Shown: positions 10,115-21,075 of the stretch, in pieces
Layout of the letters: the number at the start of each line of letters is the position of its first letter
How positions within the stretch are numbered: position 1 is the first letter of the stretch
Origin: Saccharomycopsis fibuligera x Saccharomycopsis cf. fibuligera
Lineage: Eukaryota; Ascomycota; Saccharomycetes; Ascoideales; Saccharomycopsidaceae
NCBI GenBank assembly: GCA_001936135.1
Contig: CP012809.1
Span: 4,389,501-4,453,500 of the forward strand
DNA length: 64,000 nt
Direction: 5' to 3'
Notes under the pieces: model-generated
Told to the model about the DNA's origin: nothing
Seen by the model: the letters and a program-made list of their open reading frames with translations, nothing else
Databases searched by the model: none
Made by a program: the position numbers and the translations under genes

Positions 10115-11925
10115 TTATAATTATAATTATAATAATAATTATAATAATAACTATAATAATAGCAATTATAATAGCACGACTAGGAATATGGCCAAAGTGT
10201 AGCTATCTGACAAGAGAGCGTGTGAAAGAAGAGAAGACAGCAGGAAAACTTTTTCTGTTTTGTTTTGTGTGGCAGAATTGCTGTTTTTTTTTCCACTGCA
10301 GCGTGAATTCGTCCGCGATCAATCGATGACCGCCAGGAATTTACGAGCTGTCGGCCTGTTACACCCTCCATATCGTTTACTTATAATAGAGGCCCAGCTA
10401 GTGCTCGTAAAACCCCCCAGCCGCAACTGTCTTTTTTTCCGTTGTGGACTAGTGCCAACAGGCGCTAGCGCTCTGAAATACGACCACTCGCAAACTCGCA
10501 AGTTGCAACTTGCAAGTATGGAAAGTGGTATACCATTGGCTATAACTCTGACAGACACCCCCCCCCCCCAGGATATAGCAGCAATTGCTGGTTTGGTACG
10601 TTTAATGTATTTGGTACCGGACAAAATATATATTGTCTTGGTCAAACGCTTGCATCCCTGGCTCACGCTAATTCGCCTTGCCGCCCAAATACAATATCAT
10701 ATCATATCATATCATATTATTTAAGTTATTTTAGTTATTTACACCAATACGGGAACACCCCCGAGAGGTGCTTGAGACATACCTGCAAATGCTACCATCC
10801 TGCCGTTTGTTTCTTCTACACCGCTCTACATATATTGTATGCAACTCTACTCAATAGATCTAGAAACAAAATGTTCGGTTTGTTCGTCCAAGCCATTGTG
10901 CTATCTTAAGTGTTTTCTCGGTATATATGGTTGGTGCTCGGTGTTCAGAACACACTCCCGGAGCACTGCCGGAGCGTTTCCTGTCTTTTTGCTAAATGCA
11001 ACACTCTGCCTTGCAAACTACAATGTTGAATGAAATATGCTTTAATAGGCTCTAATTGAATTAATCACTACGCGCTGACGCTGATTTTTTTTTCGATATT
11101 TTACGGCGCATGTTTTAACAGAGCTCAAAGAATTATCTGAATCGTATTTCTATTGAGTAACAAATATCACTAGTAATGGCTAGCAAAAAGCAAAGGAATA
11201 GAAAAAGGTCTTTGTTACTGCTTGCATCAATGCTAATTTTATAATTCCTGCTAACATGGATGATCCCATCCGACCTCAGCGGTATAATTATTTTACGAAG
11301 ACGTGGGCCCTGCACAGTGCTGTAGCGTTTGCATACATGCACAACCACGGCTCTTATTCTTTCTCCTCAGCAGCTTCTGCATTATCCTGCATTAGCAAAA
11401 AGCTCGTTTTTTCTTTTTCGGTGGCAAACAGCCTGTCAGGAAGAAAATGCTTGCAGCTCTAAAATGTATACGTGGTGGTGGTGTCTGCCCAGCAGCTGCT
11501 TGTGGGAAACTTTCTAATTAGCGCGTCTTGAAGCATAATTGTACGCCTCTAGTGCACCAAAAAGTCATAAGCACTACTAAAGCTCTGCCAGCTGGGAATA
11601 ATTGGAATTTTTTTTTATACAAGCTATCCTTCTGATTTACGAGCTCTTTTTGTCTCACACCCTGCGACACCCCTACTTCTCTTATGTGCTGTCTCCAAAC
11701 TGTCCACGCCACCGTTTGTCAAGCAGTAGTTATCTTGTGTTCCTAGCTGTAGCACTTTCTGTCAATGCTACGCAATGTTACGAACCATTATAGCCGTCGC
11801 ACAATTCAATTGGGGTAAGGAAAATATCACCTCATTCTAGCATAAATGCCACTTCACCGCGGACAGCAAATTGACGCCTGTCGGGCTAAATTAAATTCAA
11901 ATCTTATCTCAAATCAAACAAAAAG

Positions 11926-11960
<35 letters not shown>

Positions 11961-12798
11961 AGAGAGAAAGAGAGAGAAACAGCCGCAGCGCTGCCTATTT
12001 ATAAATACAGCATTTATACCGTAGTATACTATAGTGTACTCAGTTGAGCTTACCTGTAGAAGCTTTTAGTTTCTTCTTTTCTTCTTTTTTTGCTCTTTTT
12101 TCTATTGCACCCCCAGTATATGCCGCCCGTTCGTATTTGGCCGTCCTTCGTAATTTGTATAGAAGCCAGTAGACTGACTGTCAGCCGCCGCCCAGCTCGT
12201 ATATAGCCAAATCTCGAGATTTTTCAGCAAAAATTTGTACTATATGCTTTCAACATAATACAATAAATATAGTCGTTATCAACGCGCCGTATCTTTCAAC
12301 AGATTTGTATCTTTGTTGTTGTTGTTGTTGTTGTTTGAGAGCTAGCTTCGATGCAATTTCCAACACAGTAACAGCAGCCACGGCCCCCTTCCCAGAATTT
12401 ATTTCAAATGTCGATATCCCAAAATTTGCAGTTTTGTTCGTAGCTAGCACATACTCGTAAACCTATGATACGGTCTAGGATTTATAGACACCTCCATACA
12501 GCCTAAGAATAAAAGTAAAAATCAATTGAGCCAGTTCATCGACTTTTTTTGTTCTTCACTATACTATAGTGAAAACTACACGGTACAGAAAAAAGAAAGA
12601 AGAAAAAATACCCCGCTGATTATTTGGTCATATGTATGTAACTTTATATTTATCAATCAATCCAGAATATAAATATCAGCTTGCAGAAATAAAAAAGCAA
12701 ACTTGCAACAGATAAAAATCGCAATAACAAAAATATAAAAAATTGTCACAAAAATTTAAAGTCATTCCCACTCAATTAACAAACATTAACAAAAATAA
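9741..12798. other. 3.1 kb intergenic region between the Zn2Cys6 gene and GDE1
   Basis: No convincing gene is seen; the open stretches lack an ATG or have no protein-like composition. Present are an imperfect GGACA/GGATA pentanucleotide array (about 9943-9990), poly(A) at about 10090-10114 followed by an ATT/ATA-rich array to about 10180, a perfect palindrome GCAAGTTGCAACTTGC (10498-10513), a poly(C) run near 10560, an ATATC array (10692-10718), and poly(A) with a GA-rich array (11931-11980). Part is probably the long promoter of the transcription factor, as is common for yeast regulators; the right end is the GDE1 3' flank. Confidence 0.5.
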
Positions 12799-15700
12799 TC
12801 AAGCGGTCAACCCTTTTCTAACTGCCAAAACTTTATCCACAATAACCGCATCAACCCCAGCTTCCACTTCAAGCTTAGCGTTCTCTGGATCATTGTTCAA
12901 CATACCATAAGTAAAGCATACAAGACCATTACTTTTTACCACACTGGCTAATCTTGGACATTGCACAATAGGAGCCGCAGCACTAACAATACCCAACAAA
13001 TTCCATTTTTTAGCAAATCTAATAGCAGCTTGCAATGACGAAGCTCTAGCGTCTGCCATTTTTTGGGTACCGGACTCAGTCAAATATAAAATTGGAATTG
13101 ATGGTTGCTTCAATGACAACAAAACACAAATATCAGGGTGGAATGACGAAAAAATAATGTTTCTTTGCTTCTTGTGGTCATAAACGTTTTTCAAGACAAC
13201 GTCAACCCAACTGTTTAGGTCAACGGCAATTTGTTCCAACCCTTCTTTTTGCACTTCGTCCAACATTGGGTACTTGCACTCAATGTTAAAGCCAACACTT
13301 TCTGGCAACTTCTTGAACAAATCCTCGAGAGTAACAAAAGAAGAAGCAATAGAGGTACCTCTGTTATTGCCTTTAAATTTTTGCTCCTTATAAGTTTTGG
13401 TTAATTTCATTCTTTCATCAAACACAGAATTGAAATCTTCTTCGTTCAAACTGTCAGCACCTTGATCCTCAGTGGCAATTCCATTAGCAACGTTCTTTTC
13501 TAAATTATTATGATTAATTACTGAACTAGTATCGCCAAATAAGGAGCTGGCACGGCCTCTAAATTTCCGGTTCTTGATCAAAACATCGTCATCCAATGAT
13601 CCGCCAGCGAATTTATTACCATTAGATGGGCCATGACCGTTTTGGCTACGACCAGAGTTTCTCAAAATGTGATTGGTGAATTCTTGATCAGGTCTATGTT
13701 CACTTAATTTTAAAAATTGCTCAGCAGTTAATTGATGCATTGGGATATCAACCCCACTTTCAGCAACCAAGAAATCATGATAAATAACTGGGACATGATC
13801 TTTGGTCAATTGAACATCAAATTCAACATAGGAAGCACCTAATGAAGCTGCAGCAATAAAAGACTCAACTGTATTTTCTCCCAACTGTAAAGAATTTTTG
13901 GAATTAACATTCTTTCCTAAGCCTCTGTGACCAATGACTCTAGTGGTGATCAAGGTTTTCCAGTATGACTCGTTGATATTGTATGTCATATTTGGATGTG
14001 TGAAGCTGGAAACTGTTATAACCTCAAATCTCACAGTACCCAACTCTTCTAAAGTGTCAGATTCAATAATTGGAATGGTAACAACATTGTTTAATGAACG
14101 ACGGTCAGAACCAACCATGGTATAAACGCTGTCCAATAAAGCAATGCCTCTCCCTAAAACTTTCTTCTTTTTTTGTGAATTTAAACTACCATTGCTGTGA
14201 CCGCTATTTCCATTAATATTTCCGTTGTTAAATGAACTCCAAGAATTACTACTATCCTGTTTAAAATTATCCTCTTCCCCATATGAATAGGTTGGAACAA
14301 TATCAAAGTAAATTGCAGCCTTTCTGTAATCCTGGTTCACAAATTTAAAACTTATTGGATCTGTGGCAGAACCATGGGAATCATCTAATGGTAAATCTAA
14401 AACAACTGGCGGTTGCTTCAACTGTTTGCAACTAATACAAACTGACAAAGCGGTATCCAACTCAGTCGAATGGGCTTTAGAAATTGGAACTCTGTTCAAC
14501 TTGATAGCAGGAGTGTCATCCCGCAAGTCAGTAGTACCTAAAGTCAATAACACCAAAGATTCGCCGTTTTTCAAAAATTGATGGCCAAAAGACTTGATTG
14601 GTTTGTGAGAAGATGAATGTTGAGAAAAAGGCGCAGGAGACTGTTTTTGGTTAGCACCATTGAGTTTAATTTCTTTATATAAACTTGTATCATTCTTAGC
14701 AACCTGATGAATACTGTTTGGCAACTTATCAATGCTAGAAGTGCTTTCCTGATTATTCAAGGTCTTTTCCAAGGAAGTGACAGAAGCATTTGACGAACTA
14801 CCTGGAGAATCAGATCCTTCTTTTTTGATTAATTTATTCAAATTAGAACTCTTTGCCAACTTTAATGGATCATAATCTTTTGGTCTAACCAATTCTGCTA
14901 ATGATAAATGACCTCTGAGCGAAGCATGTTCCATTGGTAACCAGCCACTTTCATCCACTTTAGAATATTCCGCGCCATGAGCGACTAATTTCTCGACAAT
15001 CTTCTCATAACCTTCTGAAGCAGCAATGAAAATAGGAGTCCAACCAAAAAATCTTTCTCTGATTTCAGTATCAGCACCCTTTTGCAACAAGAACTCAACA
15101 CATTCAACAGAATCAAGCTTTGTGGAAATATATAACGCAGTTTCCCCGGTATCTTTCTTTGCATAGTTAATATCTATGCCTTTACAGTTAAGCAAGTTCT
15201 CCAAAAGCTTTGGAGATTTCAATCTAGCGGCCAACAACAACAACGCAGGGTTGGTCAATTCAACTTCTGGATTCATAGAGTCTAACAAAACTTTAGTTGT
15301 TAACGGATGGTTCGCCACCAAAGAAAGATGTAATGGAGTCAAATACTCGGTGTCACCCCAAACAGACACGTCATCGATAGAGACACTTGAGTCCCATTGG
15401 TTCCATTTCTTTAAATAATTGATGATAGTCTTTGCAGTATCTTTCAAGCCAAATTGAGCAGCATAGTGTAATGGAGCTCTTTTGTAATTATCTCTTTGCA
15501 AAAGACTTGGTCTCAAAGATGTTGGCAACTTGGTGAGAATATATTCCAATGAACTTGGTGAGTCATTTGAGTTAATACCATCAGAACCATAAGCACCAAC
15601 TAATCTGAAGTTGGAATCTGGAGCTGCTGCAGGAAGCAAAGACATATCTCTTTCGATGACTAACCCATGTTGTTCACTGGTATTTTCTGGGGCAGTAGTG

Positions 15701-17221
15701 TCCTTGGCAGTAAAGCTGTCGCCTTGCGATTTTGCCCTCTTTTCTTCTCTTTCTTTGGCAGTTTGTTTTCCCAATGCAATAACATGATGGTGGAAAAAGT
15801 TTCTAGCACTAATGTCACTGGAATCACTCAAGTTTTGAGCTAAATTCAAAAGCTTATCTATGCAGTCAAAACTTTGAGCAAGGGCTGACTTATTCAACAA
15901 GTTGATCAACAACTTGGAAGGAGCTAAAATCGGAGATCTGTATTCAGCCACTAATTCTCTAATCAACCCATTCCCATCATTTTTCTTGATAAAGCTAGCA
16001 TAACGATTTGAAGTAGGGGAAATGTAGCCTCTACCAACGACACTGCCTTGAGAAGAATTGTTTGAGTATGATTCATAGTTATTCTGAGGATTAATCAAAG
16101 AGATTAATTCATCTGCTTGAGGAGACAATTCACCCAAGTAATTATTGATGGAGCCTAAGACCCTCAAAATTTCTGACTCATTGGCAAAACTAAGTGGGAA
16201 GACTCTGGAACTCAAGTAAGACATTTGCTTGTTAGTGCCAGTTTTCTTATCTAATTTTTTCAAAATTTTGATAAAACCTCTCTTATTCAATTCACCAAAC
16301 CATTTCAAGTTTCTGAAATTAGCGCGCAATTCAACCAAGATACCAATGACTTCCTCGAATTCTTCCTTGTCAAACTCAATCTTATCACCATCCTTGTTAT
16401 TACTGTTGATAACAGTAGTAACTCTTTTTAAACGGCGCTCGTACTCTGTAAATTGAAAGGTGTAAAATGACTCAACTTTCTCAATGTGTCTATCAATCTT
16501 GAAGAAGAAGTCTGCAAGAGCAGTTTGAACCGAGTCATTATTCAAAGTGTCGGTGGGAGTAATTTTCTTTCCATCCTCGAGAGACAGAGTGTTATCATTT
16601 GATTTATCGTTGGCTTGCAGAGCAACATTTTGTTGTGAGGCAACAATAACTTTAATTTGCTTTTTAAGCTCTTTGTAGTTCATGTAATGGCCGGTCCATT
16701 CTGGGACCTGATGAGAAATGAAACTGTCAAGATTAGTAAGTTGCGATTTCCAAGGACAGAAGTATGAGAAAAAAGAAATAAGTGTTTCAGAAGTTATTCC
16801 GAGTAGCCGCTTGAGGAAAAAATAAAACAGAAAAGGTATGAAAAACAAATAAAAATAAAAGCGTCTATTATATTTGACGCATGAAGAGATGGATGGCAAG
16901 AATCAAACAGAACATCACATTGCACTCAAAACAGGAAAAGACCTTGTAGAAATCACACTAATAGAAACATGTAACAACGATAAGAAGAGCAATTCATCCA
17001 ACAAAAATGTCTCTGTATTGAAAATTAAAAAAAAAGGAAAAATAAATAAAATAAAATAAAAAAAAATAGAAATAAAAAAAGTAAATCAAAAGTAGCCAAA
17101 AAAAAAGTTGGTTTTTTGTGGAGAAGCCAAACTGACGCAGACGGAAGAATCTCTCCAGAAAAAGGAGAGAAAAACTAAATCATTTGTAATGGAGGGAACC
17201 TTACGTTTTACCAAACTTCAT
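12799..17221 (-). CDS. GDE1: Glycerophosphocholine phosphodiesterase Gde1, two exons (17205-17221 and 12799-16723)
   Basis: Gde1 hydrolyses glycerophosphocholine to choline and glycerol-3-phosphate in the cytosol. The product has an N-terminal SPX domain (about 1-190, with FRNLKWFGELNKRGF), ankyrin repeats (about 420-620, e.g. APLHYAAQFGLKDTA, TPIFIAASEGYEKIV) and a C-terminal GDPD domain (about 938-1313, VIGHRGLGKN, GENTVESF, SYVEFDVQLTKD). The unspliced frame before HQVPEW does not look like the family. A 17-nt exon, ATG at 17221 down to 17205, encodes MKFGK plus two bases. The intron is 17204-16724 (481 nt), donor GTAAGG, branch-like ACTAAT and acceptor ACAG. Splicing gives MKFGKTFISHQVPEW, matching the family N-terminus. 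The spliced protein is 1313 residues. Two CACGTG motifs lie upstream, consistent with phosphate control. Confidence 0.93.
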
Positions 17222-17964
17222 TTCCACAGTGATTCTGACGAATTGAGTCAGTGCTATGATAACTGGATAGATGGCCAGGGGAAAGAAGACGAAGAGAGAA
17301 AAAAAATAAAGCAGAACGAAGTAGTATAAATAAGAGCGAAAGCCAAGGAGACAATTGTCCGCTTAGCGCCAACGGGCATCGCTGAGGGTAACCAAAGAAA
17401 ACGGAAAGCGCACGTGCGCCAGTGCAGTAGCTAACTTGGTAGCTTACTTTATGTAGAGCGCGTGCTCTAAACAGTCTTAGTGGTCATCATTCCCTAAAGA
17501 GAAGGAAACAAGTAGCGGAACGTGCAGGCTAATTAGTTTATTTGCTTCATCTGACTTACTTGTTCCCTGCCGTATTGTTGGTGATAGCATGGCGTAGCTG
17601 AGCGGCATATTGCGATGGATGCAGTCAACTAACTCATATTGGACAATTGTCAATTACTTAAATTTCTTACTAAGTCGCTGTTGCCGCCATCGCTTCAAAT
17701 TTATGTATGTGTCATATGATGTAGCACGTGACTATAAATTCTAACTTTTGTTTCAAATGCGCGAAGGATGAGAATACTAAATACTAGAGAAAGAAAAAAA
17801 AAAAAAATTTTATAAACTATGGAGAAGTTAAAAATATAAAGCAAGCACGTATTGGAAAGTAACATCAGAGTCTTAATTACTCTCAAGCCCTTGCCATTGC
17901 CGCGAGTGAATTACTCTTGTCTGGTCCTATTATTCTTTCTCTACACATTTGACTGTCTTAAATC
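17222..17964. promoter_or_regulatory. Divergent GDE1/MEX67 promoter with two CACGTG E-boxes
   Basis: CACGTG occurs at 17411-17416 and 17725-17730 (the latter as GCACGTGAC). These are cores for Pho4 and Cbf1. The first is about 190 bp upstream of the GDE1 ATG, the second about 505 bp upstream of GDE1 and 235 bp upstream of MEX67. GDE1 has an SPX domain and is phosphate-responsive in S. cerevisiae, so Pho4 control is plausible; Cbf1 is the alternative, especially for the second site. Confidence 0.45.
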
Positions 17965-19899
17965 ATGAGTTACAGAGGGCACAGCCGAAACCGTGGGACG
18001 TATAGTAATAATAGTTACTACAACAGCAATTCCCATCAGAATTATAACAACAATAACAATAATAACAGGCAAAACAATAGCCATGTCCCAGGGAATAACT
18101 TTTACGCAAAAGTCAATGAGCACAACAACCAAAATAAAGTGTGGGTAGAAATCAAAGGTTGGACCAATGCCTCAAAGGAAAATTTGATATCTTTCATATC
18201 AAGAAAAACTAGTTTAGCCTTAAGAGATGCCGAAGCCCAAGGTGATACTATCAGAGCCTCATTGTTCAATGAAAAAGACGCCAACTACTTGAAGAGTTTC
18301 AGTGGTATCAGATTCGCCGGGGATACCCTTAAGATTACTGTTTTGCCATCCATTGGTGTCAACACTCAATCTTCGAGCACTGCTAGTACGTTGGATATGT
18401 TTAAAGGCTTTTTGCATAGAAGATACAATCCACAAGCTCGTTTATTAGACTTGACAAACATTGCTAGTGATCCTGAGCTAGCATCTCTGGGTTTATTCGC
18501 CAACATGAACACATCATCAAAAATGTTCCCTGCTTTAATGAAAGTGGTGTCCACAGAATCATATGTCAATAATGTGGATAGTGTGAGCTTAGCCGAGAAC
18601 AGTATAGTGGATGGGATGACAATCACCTCATTAGCTCAAACCTTCCCATTTTTGAAAAATTTGTCATTAGCATCGAACCAGATATCTAAGTTAAAGGCTT
18701 TGGATAATTTCAAGCATAAGCTCAATAGTTTAAAAGAGTTAATTTTAATGGGCAATCCTATAGTGAATGACCCGGGTTACAAATCTGAAATGTTGCATTT
18801 ATTCCCAAGATTGATTTTACTCGATTCTCAACCAGTTAGAGACGAAAATAAGCTAAAAGAAATATGGCGTTTCCCACTACCTAGAGTCCAATTTTTCTTT
18901 GAAAATCCGCAGATTCAAAACTTATCAACTGACTTTATATCCAATTTTCTAAATTTTTGGGATAATGACAGAAGCCAGTTGCTTTCTTTATACACACCAG
19001 AATCTCAATTTTCAATTTCTGTTGACACCACTTCTCCATTCTTACAGTCAAATTCTGAAAATATATATCAAGACAAACACAATGCACCTTGGGGTTATTA
19101 CTTGCCCGTATCTAGAAACTTGACGAAGATTGCCACTCCGCAAGTTGTCAAAGCAAGATTAGGAAAAGGTCAAGAAGAAATTTTGAGGCTTTTCAAAAAT
19201 TTACCAAAGACAAAACACTCTTTGGCCACCAACCCAGAGAAATATTCCACTGATTCATGGAAAATAAGTGATAATGCAATAATGTTTGTATTACATGGTG
19301 AATTTGAGGAAATTGCCCCTCCAGAACAACAAAAGACCGCAAGCAGCACGTTACCAAAAAATCCACGTAGAGGATATCACAGCTCAAACAACAAAAGTGG
19401 GAATTCTGCCACTGCATTGTCGATCAGATCATTTGACCGCACTTGGTTAGTGGTGTCATCAGGCCCTTCGTTTGTCATTGCCTCTGATTTGTTAACTCTT
19501 AGACCATATGCCGGCTTTGAACAGTGGAAACCAGATGCTACCGCTGCTACCGCTACTGCTTCAGGTGTCAATCCTGCATCTGCGTCTGCTCCAGGTTCTT
19601 CCTCCGCAACTCCTATTCCTAGCCTCACGTCAGGCGTCAATAATCAAATTCCCGCCACTGTTGCCATTACGGGCGGTATACCGGAAGCAACGGCTGCGAA
19701 CGTGGTGATTCCTCCAGAAATAGCCAGCAAACTTGCACAACCACAACAGGAATTATTGGTGAAGCTTATGGTGGACACCAAACTCAATATCAACTTTGCC
19801 GGTATGCTAGCAGAAGAAAGTCATTGGGATTATAACCAAGCCTTGCAGACGTTTAATGCGAGCAAAGCAAATATTCCACCAGACGCATTTCGCGTTTAA
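17965..19899 (+). CDS. MEX67: mRNA export receptor Mex67 (TAP/NXF1 family)
   Basis: The 644-residue product carries mRNPs through nuclear pores as a heterodimer with Mtr2. An Asn-rich N-terminus leads into an RNA-binding region (about 45-130, VWVEIKGWTNASKENLI). Leucine-rich repeats follow (about 190-300, NLSLASNQISKLKALDNF, ELILMGNPI). The NTF2-like domain spans about 310-530, with FLNFWDNDRSQLLSLY, SRNLTKIATP and RSFDRTWLVV, and would bind Mtr2 and FG repeats. After an Ala/Pro/Ser linker, a UBA-like TAP-C domain closes the protein (about 590-644, ending ESHWDYNQALQTFNASKANIPPDAFRV-like, with the conserved NYNQ-type turn). ATG 17965 is the first in frame. The gene is intronless and divergent from GDE1. 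Confidence 0.95.
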   Translation: MSYRGHSRNRGTYSNNSYYNSNSHQNYNNNNNNNRQNNSHVPGNNFYAKVNEHNNQNKVWVEIKGWTNASKENLISFISRKTSLALRDAEAQGDTIRASLFNEKDANYLKSFSGIRFAGDTLKITVLPSIGVNTQSSSTASTLDMFKGFLHRRYNPQARLLDLTNIASDPELASLGLFANMNTSSKMFPALMKVVSTESYVNNVDSVSLAENSIVDGMTITSLAQTFPFLKNLSLASNQISKLKALDNFKHKLNSLKELILMGNPIVNDPGYKSEMLHLFPRLILLDSQPVRDENKLKEIWRFPLPRVQFFFENPQIQNLSTDFISNFLNFWDNDRSQLLSLYTPESQFSISVDTTSPFLQSNSENIYQDKHNAPWGYYLPVSRNLTKIATPQVVKARLGKGQEEILRLFKNLPKTKHSLATNPEKYSTDSWKISDNAIMFVLHGEFEEIAPPEQQKTASSTLPKNPRRGYHSSNNKSGNSATALSIRSFDRTWLVVSSGPSFVIASDLLTLRPYAGFEQWKPDATAATATASGVNPASASAPGSSSATPIPSLTSGVNNQIPATVAITGGIPEATAANVVIPPEIASKLAQPQQELLVKLMVDTKLNINFAGMLAEESHWDYNQALQTFNASKANIPPDAFRV

Positions 19900-20190
19900 A
19901 TTCAAATGAGGTGCTGATAGCCCAAATAAACTAAAAATGTATTGTGCTGCTTATATGTATATATAGTTTTTGGTCTTTTGTGATTGCTAACCAATAGCCC
20001 GCTTGGTCCTTTATATGGTGGCTTTGGTTTTTATTTTGGTTTTTTGATGAAACGCATGCTTTTTTAAGTAAAAAAATTAATGATAAAGAAATGAAAATTG
20101 TATTTCAAAAAAGTAGAATTCTTTACAAGCAGACTCTCACTGTATAGATGTCGTTGATTGAGTGTACAAAAAAAAGGTACAAAAAGAAAT
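19900..20190. other. MEX67 3' flank
   Basis: AT-rich sequence with TATATGTATATATAG-like efficiency elements around 19953-19968 and A/T runs. Run of five A's at 20181-20185 reads as T5 on the minus strand and serves the tRNA below as a pol III stop. Confidence 0.5.
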
Positions 20191-20264
20191 CGACCTCGGT
20201 GAGGGTCGAACTCACGATCTTGCGATTAACAGTCGCACGCCTTAACCAACTTGGCCACGAAGTC
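20191..20264 (-). tRNA. tRNA-Asn(GUU)
   Basis: Read on the minus strand, the 74-nt sequence folds as a cloverleaf: acceptor GACTTCG pairs with CGAGGTC over seven positions (one G-T), discriminator G. The anticodon arm TGCGA-CTGTTAA-TCGCA carries anticodon GTT, and the T arm GTGAG-TTCGACC-CTCAC contains the B box. There is no intron. The minus-strand sequence just downstream, TTTCTTTTT, is a pol III terminator. Degenerate LTR-like repeats lie just upstream of its 5' end, a common insertion place for yeast retrotransposons. Confidence 0.96.
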
Positions 20265-20376
20265 TTTATGGGCGAATCAATTATGGTACATTTAAAGAGG
20301 TATTGGCTGCCAATAACAAAAATCGTTTATTTTATTTTTTAACGTTTATATAGAAACGCTAGTGGATTAGATAACA

Positions 20377-20637
20377 CATTAGTGTCCCCTCAGTGAGCGG
20401 AAGGTGGCATTGAAGTGAAACCCTTTCTTTTTACCTGTCGAAAACAAAACAATAACCCTCAAAAACCAAAATATCAACCATCCGAGACTAGAATCTCTCC
20501 TATATCTATTTTAAATCCAACTAATCCATTAAATTCTAACTAATACTAACGAGGTTTTCACTTATATAAGTTTTCCCGTTATAATAAAAATTGAACTATA
20601 CTGTACATACTATATAGATAAGTTTATATGATTATAT
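20377..20637 (+). repeat. Degenerate LTR-like repeat, copy 1
   Basis: Shares with copy 2 (20847-21075) a core agtgagcg..aag.g..attgaagtga.accctttct, then an A-rich stretch with aataacc, an acg.g.gttttca block and a tac.a.ctatatag.ata block in the same order. It starts about 110 bp upstream of the tRNA 5' end. Diverged direct repeats beside a tRNA gene suggest old solo LTRs of a Ty1/Ty3-type element, but no TG...CA termini with a target-site duplication could be proven by eye. Confidence 0.45.
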
Positions 20638-20717
20638 TCTCTATCGCTTAAATCGATATTGTGCGTGGAGAAAGCTTGTGACAAACATTAAATTTTAGTT
20701 CTGATTATCTGTCTCCA

Positions 20718-20771
20718 ATCTTGCCGTATCCTTTTACGGTGTTTGGCCCTGCATCACACCTACGGCAAGAT
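20718..20771. other. Perfect 11-bp inverted repeat able to form a hairpin
   Basis: ATCTTGCCGTA (20718-20728) is complementary to TACGGCAAGAT (20761-20771). Inside, GGTGT (20738-20742) pairs with ACACC (20756-20760), so the whole element can fold as one stem with a nine-base bulge on the 5' side and a 13-base loop. It sits between the two LTR-like repeats. AGATAA right after the stem resembles an H box (ANANNA), but the hairpin is shorter than usual for H/ACA snoRNAs. Confidence 0.5.
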
Positions 20772-20846
20772 AAAGACTTTAGTTGGTAAACTATTACAAT
20801 TTCCAGTATTATTTACTACAGCGCATCGCTAATGAATCAAAAGCAG

Positions 20847-21075
20847 CATTACCTAAGTGAGCGTAAGAAGGTATTGAAGTGAGACCCTTTCTGCATCAAC
20901 AAAACAAAGCGAAATAATAACCATCGCACCTCTCTATCTTTATCTCGAATCTGCCAAAATCACTAAATTGTCAATCAACGCTAACGGTGTTTTCAATTGT
21001 CTGTGGGCGAAAAAACTCAGACTACAGACCCACCATGGTTTACAACCTATATAGGATATAGTCTTAGTATGATTT
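20847..21075 (+). repeat. Degenerate LTR-like repeat, copy 2
   Basis: Direct repeat of 20377-20637, about 470 bp away in the same orientation, with short insertions and deletions between the copies. The best-preserved part is 20855-20890. No open frame for gag or pol is seen between the copies, so if this was a retrotransposon the inside has been lost. Confidence 0.45.

Noticed and set aside
10260-10724. 154-codon frame upstream of the Zn2Cys6 gene
   Set aside because: No ATG near its start; the end reads the ATATC array, so it is random open sequence.
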